Shown here piece by piece: positions 16,221 to 23,139 of a stretch of 31,131 nt of DNA. How positions within the stretch are numbered: the stretch's first letter is position 1; every line of letters begins with the position of its first letter. Below the pieces are notes generated by a model. That model was not told the DNA's origin. It did not search any database and saw nothing but the letters and a program-made list of their open reading frames with translations. The stretch is from Nitrososphaerota archaeon. GTDB taxonomy: Archaea > Thermoproteota > Nitrososphaeria > Nitrososphaerales > Gagatemarchaeaceae. The position numbers were made by a program, and so were the translations under genes. The stretch spans positions 1 to 31,131 of the forward strand of contig VBPQ01000019.1 of assembly GCA_005877185.1 (NCBI GenBank), in the 5' to 3' direction.

Positions 16221-17647
16221 TTCTCTTCCCCCTCATGCGAACCATTTCGTATGGCCTCGAGGAGGGCCTGCGCCTTTGCCTCTGTTTCCAGCCATTCCTT
16301 GGAGGGGACCGAATCGGCTACGATGCCCGCTCCGGTCTGGAGGTAGCCCTCCCTGCCGTTCCGGAAGAGTGTCCTTATCGCGATGGCGAAGTCTGCATTT
16401 CCATTGTACGAGAAGTAGCCGACCGCGCCGGCGTACGGTCCTCGTCTTCGAGGCTCCAATTCTTCTATGATCTCCATTGCCCTTGGTTTGGGGGCTCCGG
16501 AGACTGTGCCGGCGGGGAATATCGCTCGGAAGGCATCGAAGGAGTCTAGTCCGTCGCGGAGCTCGCCCACCACCCTCGAGACCATGTGCTGGACGTGGCT
16601 GAATTCCATGATGCTCATGAAATCCGTGGTCCTCACCGTACCGTACTTCGCGACCTTTCCGACATCGTTTCGCGCAAGGTCGACGAGCATCAGGTGCTCC
16701 GCCTTCTCCTTGGGGTCGGCCAGGAGTTCCCTGCGCAGCCTCAGGTTTTTCCTCACGTCTTTGGTCCGAGGCCTTGTCCCCGCGATTGGGAATGTTTCGA
16801 CGATGCCTCCATCCACCCTGAAGAGCATCTCGGGGCTCGAGCCGACGACCTCCCGGTCGCCGAAGGCCAGATAGTACATGTATGGGGAAGGGTTGATCCT
16901 CCTCAGATGCGAATAGAAGGGGAGGAGACTCCCCTCGATGGTCATTAGGTACTGCTTCGAGATGACTGCCTGAAAGATGTCGCCCGAGCGTATGTACCTC
17001 TTGGTCCGACGCACCATTTCCTCGAAACGCGGCTGAGAGATACTCCTCTTTGGTGAGGTGGCCTTCAGTGTTGGGCGGAGGCGATCTTCCCCGATAATTT
17101 CGAGGACTCTTTCTAATCTGTCCGCCGAGAGGGTGTAGTAGTACGCTTCTCCCTCCTCGTGGTTGAAGACGAGGCCGTCGTCGAAGATTGCGAATTCGAG
17201 GTCGGGGAAGGTGTTTTTCCCGCTCCTCTTCTCCGACTCCGGAAGCCTCTCCCAGTACCGGACCGCGTCGTACGAAACGTAGCCCACCGCTCCTCCGGCG
17301 AACCTGAAGCGTGTATCGACCGAGCCTCGTCCGTCGAGCGCCCTCCTCAGCGCCAGGAGGGGGTCGCGCGTCCTCTTTCTTGCTACCTTGCCTCCCCTCT
17401 CCATGATTTCCACCGAACCTCCCCCGGCGGAGAATATCGCGATCGGGTCGAATCCTATGAAGGAGAACTCTGCGAGCCGATTGGAGCTGTTCTCGGATTC
17501 GAGGAGGTAGGAGTAATGGCACCTTCCCTGAATCCTGGAGAACATCTCGAGGGGGGAGAGGGTGGTGGGTATGCGGTGATAATTCGCTGCGTGGCCAAAG
17601 CTCTGGGCCAGTAGATTGGACCGTTCGTGCTTTGTAACAGCCACCAT
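16217..17647 (-). CDS. trpE: Anthranilate synthase component I
   Basis: Makes anthranilate from chorismate, with ammonia from TrpG. The 476-residue protein keeps LLES followed by a serine after about ten residues (SYLLESENSSNRLAEFS), the tryptophan feedback site of TrpE, so product inhibition is expected. Chorismate-site motifs GSSPEMLF, IAGTRPR, LVDLARNDVGK and FPAGTVSGAPK are all present. I start it at ATG 17647 (MVAVTKHERS) instead of the in-frame ATG at 17677, because the likely TATA element at 17674-17682 overlaps the latter and places transcription start just upstream of 17647. It is the first gene of the trp operon. Confidence 0.95.
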   Translation of the reverse strand: MVAVTKHERSNLLAQSFGHAANYHRIPTTLSPLEMFSRIQGRCHYSYLLESENSSNRLAEFSFIGFDPIAIFSAGGGSVEIMERGGKVARKRTRDPLLALRRALDGRGSVDTRFRFAGGAVGYVSYDAVRYWERLPESEKRSGKNTFPDLEFAIFDDGLVFNHEEGEAYYYTLSADRLERVLEIIGEDRLRPTLKATSPKRSISQPRFEEMVRRTKRYIRSGDIFQAVISKQYLMTIEGSLLPFYSHLRRINPSPYMYYLAFGDREVVGSSPEMLFRVDGGIVETFPIAGTRPRTKDVRKNLRLRRELLADPKEKAEHLMLVDLARNDVGKVAKYGTVRTTDFMSIMEFSHVQHMVSRVVGELRDGLDSFDAFRAIFPAGTVSGAPKPRAMEIIEELEPRRRGPYAGAVGYFSYNGNADFAIAIRTLFRNGREGYLQTGAGIVADSVPSKEWLETEAKAQALLEAIRNGSHEGEEN

Positions 17648-17673
17648 GGGATTCGGCTGAATTGACGGGTATG

Positions 17674-17682
17674 CCATATAAG
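17674..17682 (-). promoter_or_regulatory. Candidate TATA box of the trp operon
   Basis: On the - strand this reads cttatatgg, centred about 31 bases before ATG 17647, the usual spacing for an almost leaderless archaeal transcript. A second AT-rich element (tacataaatc, 17685-17694 on the - strand) lies just upstream and could act instead. No operator-like repeat is obvious around it. Confidence 0.5.
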
Positions 17683-18076
17683 AGGATTTATGTACAGAAA
17701 TGGCAAAGGCAGGACACCCCCGAACAAGCCCGTGGAAGCAAGGCGTCTACCGCCCCAGACTGCTGGGACCGCAAGCATGTCGAGGAAGCGGAACCATACG
17801 CCCTGAAACAGGCGCAGGAAGCTCCACGAACTCGGTGGTGGAAGGATGTCACGATTCAGTTTTCTCTAATCTTCTCCTAGAAAGTAGTATGCGTTCACTA
17901 ATTAAGCTCTACACTCTACTCGTCTCATGGTGTAAGAGGCCTCGGGAGATCTTTGGATATTGCTGCAATGCTCATTCTCCAACTTTTTCCTGTTGACTGG
18001 TAGCACGAAGGCCATCTCCACCACCCGACCTCTGCCAGATCGTGGCCTACATCCGGCGAATGCCGACCACACGACG
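17678..18076. other. Gene-poor stretch with a possible IS-derived tail
   Basis: No complete gene is recognisable. On the + strand 17662-17880 is open and its second half (VEEAEPYALKQ, then WKDVT) reminds me of the poorly conserved C-terminal tails of archaeal TnpB proteins, where the DNA also encodes the guide RNA of IS200/IS605-type elements. No TnpB core is present, so at most this is the right end of a lost element. The resemblance is from memory and weak. Positions 17881-18076 hold nothing I can name. Confidence 0.25.
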
Positions 18077-18457
18077 TCAGGCACAAGCCTTGCAACCGAC
18101 CTCCTCGCGAATGACAAATTGAGTACAAAACAGACTTCTGTGGCTGGCTATGTGAACGGCGGAACGAATCCGGGAAGCGACTTCGAGTACCTCGACCAAA
18201 CCCTCGGGCACGACGTAGACGTCCTCGACATGCTCCACCACGATCGAGGCCTCCCCTTCGGTTCGAGAGTAATCTGTGGCAGCGCTGGGGTCGGTCAAAT
18301 CCCGTATTACTGCAACAAGTTCTTCGCGCAGGATGACGCCGAGCCAGTTCATGGCAAAGACTACCTCATAGTAGTCGTGGGAGCCGACTTCGAGCCCCTG
18401 CCCGAAGGAAGGCCCGCCCCCGCAGGGTCGGAGGAGGCCACGGACCTCCGATTCCAC
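18077..18457 (-). CDS. Hypothetical protein, unrecognised
   Basis: An open frame of 126 residues starting at GTG 18457; an in-frame stop lies just upstream at 18473-18475. I do not recognise a family. Support for coding is that third codon positions on this strand are strongly G or C, as in the neighbouring real genes, and the composition is protein-like and acidic (for example VVEHVEDVYVVPEG and ILREELVAVIRDLTD). There is no signal peptide or membrane segment. The two cysteines near the end (CKAC) could be a broken metal site. An internal ATG at 18352 is an alternative start. It may be a remnant of a longer gene, since the frame stops abruptly. Confidence 0.4.
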   Translation of the reverse strand: MESEVRGLLRPCGGGPSFGQGLEVGSHDYYEVVFAMNWLGVILREELVAVIRDLTDPSAATDYSRTEGEASIVVEHVEDVYVVPEGLVEVLEVASRIRSAVHIASHRSLFCTQFVIREEVGCKACA

Positions 18458-18583
18458 TCCGAAGGTAGCTATTCACGTGGTGGGAAGAAGGAGGTTCACA
18501 ATGGACAGTCGTCCCGACCCTAGAAATACCTCGGAGCCGCGCCGCACCCATCCTCCAAAATCGTGGTATGATAGGCGAGAATC

Positions 18584-21079
18584 TTGAAGTCGGCTCACAC
18601 AAAGCGATCGTCAGCTGTGCTGCTGGCGCTCCTGGCTAGCCTGCTGATGCCTGCCACCGGCTCAGTCGGTGCTGCGACTGCCTCCATCATCCTGACGCAG
18701 TCGGGTATTGTCGCATCCGACTCCCTGACCACTGGAAGCACATCCTATTGGGCCTTTGCAGGCACTGCGAGCCTCTACAAGTACTACGAGGACAGCCAGG
18801 GACTACACCTGGGTGTGAGGTCGCCGAGCAGTGGCACGTGGGTCAACTACTACGCTGCCTCTCCTTTTGGCAGCGCGGGGCTTTTCCACGTCACCTTGAC
18901 GATTCCTTACACCTCAGTGACGGATGGGGTGTTCAACCCGGGCCTTTACGTCCAGGGGTCAGACTACAATGCAGCCGTCGGATGCGAAGCCTTTGCGGAT
19001 TGGAGTGGATACTACTGGACCGTTCAGAAAACGAGTAACGGTGGTGGTACATGGAGTACCCTGTACCAGTCGACCACGAGCAGCCTGCCTCAGACTCAGG
19101 ACTGCACGATCGTCACGAACGGGAGCAACCTCCTGACGGTCTACCTCGGGGGGAACCTCGTCTTCTCAAGCACCACCATGACCCTGAACATGCCGACCCC
19201 TCTCCAGGCGGTCTTCCAGGACGATACATCGTCTTCAAGCCAGATGCGCTACGCGACCCTCCTCAACTATTACGCGACGACGAACGACCGAGTGAAGGTG
19301 ACGAACGCTCCGCCGGGTGGGACTGCCCAGATCGTAGACTCCACCAACAAGGTGCTTGCGAGTGCTCCAGTCGGTTCTGCTGGAAACGCAAACATGAAGG
19401 TGGGGATGTACTCTTTGCCCTTGAACGCCTACATCAACGTACTCGACTCTTCAGGGGCCCTCGTCGCCTCGACACCCACCACGCTGCAAATCTATGGTGG
19501 GGATGTCTACACCGTCAATAGCTCTCCCTCGAACCCCACCACAACGACCGTATCGCCGAGCCCTGCATCCTTAACGATAGGTGGCACGATTACGTTCACA
19601 GCCACCGTCACCGACACGAGTAGCTCTCCTACTCCTTCCTCCGGAAGTGTGTCTTGGAGCGACGGTGGTAAGGGTGGCTCGTTCAGTCCGAGTACATGCA
19701 CCCTCTCCTCCACCAGCTCGAGTACGAGCTCATGCCTGACGACGTACACCGCACCCTCGACCGCCGGTTCAGTGACCATCACAGCGAGTTACTCGGGTGA
19801 CTCAACTCACGCCACGAGCTCCGGAACGTCTTCACTTACAGTCAACACGTCTTCCCCTCACCCCACCACGACAACAGTATCACCGAATCCGGCATCGGTC
19901 GCGGCGGGAAGTCAGATAACCTTCACGGCGACTGTATCGGATACCAGTAGCTCGCCGTCATCCCCCTCTGGCTCCGTCTCGTGGAGCGACGGTGGTGGTG
20001 GAGGCTCGTTCAGTCTGACTACATGCACCCTCTCCTCCACCAGCTCGAGTTCGGGCTCATGCCTGACGACGTACACCGCACCCTCGACAGCCATCACAGC
20101 AACAATCACCGCCACCTACTCTGGCGACTCGACGCACGCGACCAGCTCCGGAGCATCATCCCTCACCGTGAGGGCCTTCGTGAAACAGAGCGGCGGACTT
20201 CTATTCCTCGACCCGTTGAACAACGTCCCGATGACGCAGCAGCAACTCCAGGCCGAGGGCAGGTACTATTACTACGGGAGTGCAGCCGTGGAGAACGCGC
20301 CATACAACTTCTACGAAGACCAGCAAGGATTCCACATAGGCGTCGAGGCGGCCAGCCAGAACACGTACGCAGGGTTCTACGCGCAGAAGAACTCGACGGC
20401 GCTGAACCCGGGGCAGGTCTTCCACGCCACGATAAGCGCTCCCATGCGCACAACACCGAGCGGCTACTTCAACACCGGGATATACGTCCAGACAGGGAAC
20501 GGTTACATAAGCTTCGTCTTCTGCGGGGAGGTGACGGGCCCATCCGGGACCTACTGGTCGGCGCAGAAGGCGACGAGCAATAACGTCAACTACGCGCAGA
20601 ATTACACGGTGCTGTGGACCGACAACTCCGCCAACCAGCCACTCACAAGGAGCTGCACCATCTTGACGAACGGGAGCAACCTACTGATGGTCTACGTGGA
20701 TAGCTCTCTCGTCTACTCGAGCAGCACGCAAAACCTGCAGTACACGAAACCATTCCAGATCTACCTCGAGGTGCAGAGCTCATACGCCGGGCAGGAGCTC
20801 TACGGCATCTTCACAGACTTCTATGTCACGACGGGGACGAGCATCACGGTGACCAACCTGCCCATCAGCGCCGCGAGCGTGAAGCTTGTCGACCAGTCAG
20901 GGAACGTAATTGTTAGCTCGGCAGTCTCCAACGGAGTGGCGGTTCTCGACATCGGGCAGTACACCAACACGTTCCCGCTCTCAGCCAGGATAGTCGCGCA
21001 GAGGGCGGACGGCAGCACGCTCGTTACGTCAGAGATCTTCTCTCTTTGGGGAGGAGACGTGTACACGCTGTCCGGATGA
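18584..21079 (+). CDS. Large secreted protein: two concanavalin-like domains flanking two Ig-like repeats
   Basis: An 831-residue probable extracellular or cell-surface protein. Residues 1-30 form a signal peptide (basic KSAHTKRSS, hydrophobic core, then PATGSVGA). Residues about 35-305 and 545-831 are related domains sharing LYVQ/IYVQ, CTIVTNGSNLL/CTILTNGSNLL, a short V-TN linker domain and a closing GGDVYTV/GGDVYTL; they look like LamG/concanavalin beta-sandwiches with a small beta domain. Between them are two 109-residue Ig-like repeats of the bacterial Ig type (TTTVSPSPAS start, YSGDSTHATSS end), each with a cysteine pair. Ser and Thr are very abundant, so glycosylation is likely. There is no C-terminal membrane anchor. 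Start is TTG 18584. Carbohydrate binding or surface adhesion is an inference. Confidence 0.85.
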   Translation: MKSAHTKRSSAVLLALLASLLMPATGSVGAATASIILTQSGIVASDSLTTGSTSYWAFAGTASLYKYYEDSQGLHLGVRSPSSGTWVNYYAASPFGSAGLFHVTLTIPYTSVTDGVFNPGLYVQGSDYNAAVGCEAFADWSGYYWTVQKTSNGGGTWSTLYQSTTSSLPQTQDCTIVTNGSNLLTVYLGGNLVFSSTTMTLNMPTPLQAVFQDDTSSSSQMRYATLLNYYATTNDRVKVTNAPPGGTAQIVDSTNKVLASAPVGSAGNANMKVGMYSLPLNAYINVLDSSGALVASTPTTLQIYGGDVYTVNSSPSNPTTTTVSPSPASLTIGGTITFTATVTDTSSSPTPSSGSVSWSDGGKGGSFSPSTCTLSSTSSSTSSCLTTYTAPSTAGSVTITASYSGDSTHATSSGTSSLTVNTSSPHPTTTTVSPNPASVAAGSQITFTATVSDTSSSPSSPSGSVSWSDGGGGGSFSLTTCTLSSTSSSSGSCLTTYTAPSTAITATITATYSGDSTHATSSGASSLTVRAFVKQSGGLLFLDPLNNVPMTQQQLQAEGRYYYYGSAAVENAPYNFYEDQQGFHIGVEAASQNTYAGFYAQKNSTALNPGQVFHATISAPMRTTPSGYFNTGIYVQTGNGYISFVFCGEVTGPSGTYWSAQKATSNNVNYAQNYTVLWTDNSANQPLTRSCTILTNGSNLLMVYVDSSLVYSSSTQNLQYTKPFQIYLEVQSSYAGQELYGIFTDFYVTTGTSITVTNLPISAASVKLVDQSGNVIVSSAVSNGVAVLDIGQYTNTFPLSARIVAQRADGSTLVTSEIFSLWGGDVYTLSG
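19538..20170 (+). repeat. Tandem DNA repeat, period 327 bases, encoding two Ig-like domains
   Basis: Copy 1 starts at about 19538 and copy 2 at 19865. The copies are nearly identical at DNA level over their centre (about 19651-19762 against 19978-20089, including catgcaccctctcctccac in both), while the flanks differ at many third positions. The pattern fits a duplication followed by local gene conversion. Confidence 0.85.
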
Positions 21080-21602
21080 GCTAGGAGCCCGTCCCTACCG
21101 TGAACTGGCCGGCCTATCCATACGACTGTTTCGATTCCCGTCAACCCCGACACCGTAGCGGGGACGAAGGGTGGAAGCGAGTCAAGCGCACGCACGGAAC
21201 AGACACTCGAGATTCTTTCTAGCTAAGAAATCCTCTATGTAATTTGTTTAGCAGCCCTATAAACCTCGACAGCGATCTGAAGACCGTTGGGTTGCTTATG
21301 CTCTTGCAAGATGGTGGACTGTCAACTTATTCCGTCCAGGGGGACTGCTCAACCCCCTGTTTCTGCACAGAAGGGTTGGCAGAGCAGCGCTCCAATAGGT
21401 ACAGAAGGCGAGTGGTGTCATCGCTGGCCGTCGATGTCAGGGGGATAAGGGGCGCCCGCATTAGGAGCCAGAATATGCCGACCCCAATTGATTCGCGGCG
21501 TCCTCGGCAACAACTCGCTGGAAGCCTCAACGTTCACGAATCGGCGCGGCGACTGTCCGACCTCGGCCTGGGTGAATAGAGACGCGGATAGCAGGTGCAG
21601 CT
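21080..21602. other. Intergenic stretch of 520 bases
   Basis: No gene is convincing. A TATA-like element (cctataaacc, about 21255-21264) is followed at 21298 by an ATG with 93 open codons to 21579; third positions show only a weak GC preference and the product is basic with no recognised motif, so I do not call it. It is followed closely by the secreted glycosidase candidate, whose own TATA-like element may be gaatagag at about 21574-21581. Confidence 0.3.
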
Positions 21603-22388
21603 TTGGTTTTGGGAGTCCTGCTCGTCACTTCGAGTCTTAGTCTTGGGGTCCGGGTAGACGCATCCGCTTTGACGCGCGATGCGGTCCACATAGGTGTGCC
21701 GCTGTATTCAGACTCTGTTTCCGATTGGTCCAGAGTTAGTGGGAGCCCCGCAACGAGCATGATTTTTCTTAACCCTTCGGACGGACCCGGTGACTCATTG
21801 CAGGGAAACTATCTCTCCTTGGTCAGACACGCGCAAGCGAGAGGCGTCAGGGTGCTGGGGTACGTTGATACCGTCTGGGGGAATGGAACAGTCTCGATTT
21901 CGGAGGCTGAGGCTAGCGTCGACAAATACTATTCCTGGTATGGTGTCGACGGAATCATGTTCGACGAGGTCAACGACACATGCGCACCGGCGCCAGTGAC
22001 GTACTATACAGAGCTGTACAACTTTGTCAAACAAAAAACAGGCGCAGATATTGTGGTCCTTAATCCTGGAACTTTCGTGGGAGAATGCTACGCCAGGGTA
22101 TCCGATGTTCTAATCACCTTCGAGGACACCTACGCGAATTATCTCACGTATCAACAACCGAATTGGGTGCTGAGCTATCCCCCTGGTCATTTTCTCCACA
22201 TCGTCTTCGATACTCCGACAGTGGCCAACATGACGAACGCCATCAAACTCGCGATGAGCCGGAACGTGAATGGCGTTTACATCACCGACCTTGGTGCGAA
22301 CGGAACGAACCCATACTCTTCCTTGCCGTCATACTTTGGGGTCGAAGCCTCGGTTATTTTGAAACTGCAACACCATTCTTGCAAATGA
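21603..22388 (+). CDS. Secreted spherulin-4-like glycosidase candidate
   Basis: A 261-residue protein resembling the spherulation-specific family 4 (GH135/Sph3-like) TIM barrels, some of which cleave galactosamine-containing exopolysaccharide. Features: an N-terminal hydrophobic segment ending near VDASA, an early strand HIGVPLYSD, RVLGYVDTVWGN, the acidic strand end GIMFDEVND (likely catalytic D and E), VVLNPGTF, a late DVLITFED strand and GVYITDLGANG near the end. All parts of the barrel seem present. The only in-frame start after the upstream stop is TTG 21603, which leaves a signal peptide without the usual basic N-terminus. Its location next to a surface protein suggests a role at the cell envelope or in polymer turnover. 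Confidence 0.7.
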   Translation: MVLGVLLVTSSLSLGVRVDASALTRDAVHIGVPLYSDSVSDWSRVSGSPATSMIFLNPSDGPGDSLQGNYLSLVRHAQARGVRVLGYVDTVWGNGTVSISEAEASVDKYYSWYGVDGIMFDEVNDTCAPAPVTYYTELYNFVKQKTGADIVVLNPGTFVGECYARVSDVLITFEDTYANYLTYQQPNWVLSYPPGHFLHIVFDTPTVANMTNAIKLAMSRNVNGVYITDLGANGTNPYSSLPSYFGVEASVILKLQHHSCK

Positions 22389-22739
22389 TGCCTCAAGGTT
22401 GTCCGACGACAAGCTGCCAGAAAATAACCTCCGACGCGATACCGGGAAAGACCGAGTGGACATAGGGTACCTACCAATCAGATTCGGAGAAAGGTTTCGG
22501 AAAGAACTTCACCTCGGACGCCAGCACGAGCTTCATCTTCTTTTCCCGTCCAGTAAAGCTACCCCTCGGGGTTGCAAACTCAGCCGAAGTAGCTTGATTC
22601 CCGAGCCTCTGAGAGGGGAAGCGTGGCCCTACTCGTTCCTATGTCTGGCAGCGGTTGGGACGGCCGAGATAGCCCGATCACTTCGAGTTCGCGAGTATTT
22701 ATCTTGGGGCGCTGTTTCATTCCTTGACTAAGGAGGCCG
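22389..22739. other. Intergenic stretch carrying a promoter
   Basis: No gene seen; a 110-codon open frame on the + strand has no protein-like pattern. Near the right end a TATA-like box (gtatttatc, 22695-22703) and a good ribosome binding site (aaggagg, 22730-22736) precede the short frame at 22740. Confidence 0.45.
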
Positions 22740-22991
22740 ATGACCTTGACGAGGGACACGCGACTGAGTATCCTGATCCTGGTAGTAGCCGCGATGGCGC
22801 TTATCAGCCATCATTAGTTTGACCTTTGTTAGCGGTTTCAGTCGCAGTTTCTGAGCCAATGCCGAATCGAAGATTACAAACCGTGAGCCGCCGTCCACCA
22901 AGAAATTGATTTCTTCTCGCCTGGCTCTCGCCAGGTCGCTTACCGTGAATCTCGCTCTCGTGAAGCTCAAGTAGTTCGAGGAAAAAATCAC
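22728..22991 (-). pseudogene. Truncated clan AA aspartic protease (retropepsin-like)
   Basis: Starting at GTG 22991, the first 65 or so residues look like the N-terminal half of a single-domain archaeal/bacterial retropepsin-like protease: FTVSDLAR, then INFLVDGGSRFVIFDSALAQKLRL and VKLMMADKR. The catalytic motif normally DTG reads DGG here (22887-22895), which would change the residue after the catalytic aspartate. Similarity stops at about 22797-22810, after which the frame reads through the antisense of the signal-peptide fragment to a stop at 22728. The family usually needs about 110-120 residues, so the C-terminal half is absent. Non-functional in all likelihood. Confidence 0.5.
22740..22817 (+). 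pseudogene. Orphan signal-peptide fragment of a secreted protein gene
   Basis: A 25-codon frame with a TATA-like box about 40 bases upstream and an aaggagg ribosome site three bases before ATG 22740. The product MTLTRDTRLSILILVVAAMA is a textbook secretion signal (basic N-terminus, hydrophobic core) and then runs into a stop after ISHH. The expression signals are intact but the mature protein is missing. The break coincides with the break in the opposite-strand protease fragment, so I read it as the 5' remnant of a gene lost by deletion. A genuine small membrane peptide is the alternative. Confidence 0.5.
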
Positions 22992-23139
22992 AAAGACCCT
23001 CTAAGCCTTCCGAAGGGTGAGGTCCGTTGAACAACTGCCCGTTTGTCAGCCTTTGTTGCTCTCCCCCATATTAGTTGTAGCTAACCCCCTCCAGCCGTGG
23101 TCACTACTGATACCTGGGTGACACTTGCGGAGGTGAATT

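Noticed and set aside
16233..17522. A 429-codon frame overlapping trpE on the same strand
   Set aside because: Arg/Gly/Pro-rich composition typical of a shifted frame in GC-rich DNA; trpE motifs are complete in the other frame.
17960..18523. A 187-codon + strand frame opposite the unrecognised 126-residue ORF
   Set aside because: Its codon third positions do not show the G/C preference seen on the opposite strand, and no motif is recognised.
19507..20115. Valine- and glutamate-rich frames antisense to the Ig-like repeats
   Set aside because: They are mirror translations of the Ser/Thr-rich repeat and appear twice only because the DNA repeats.
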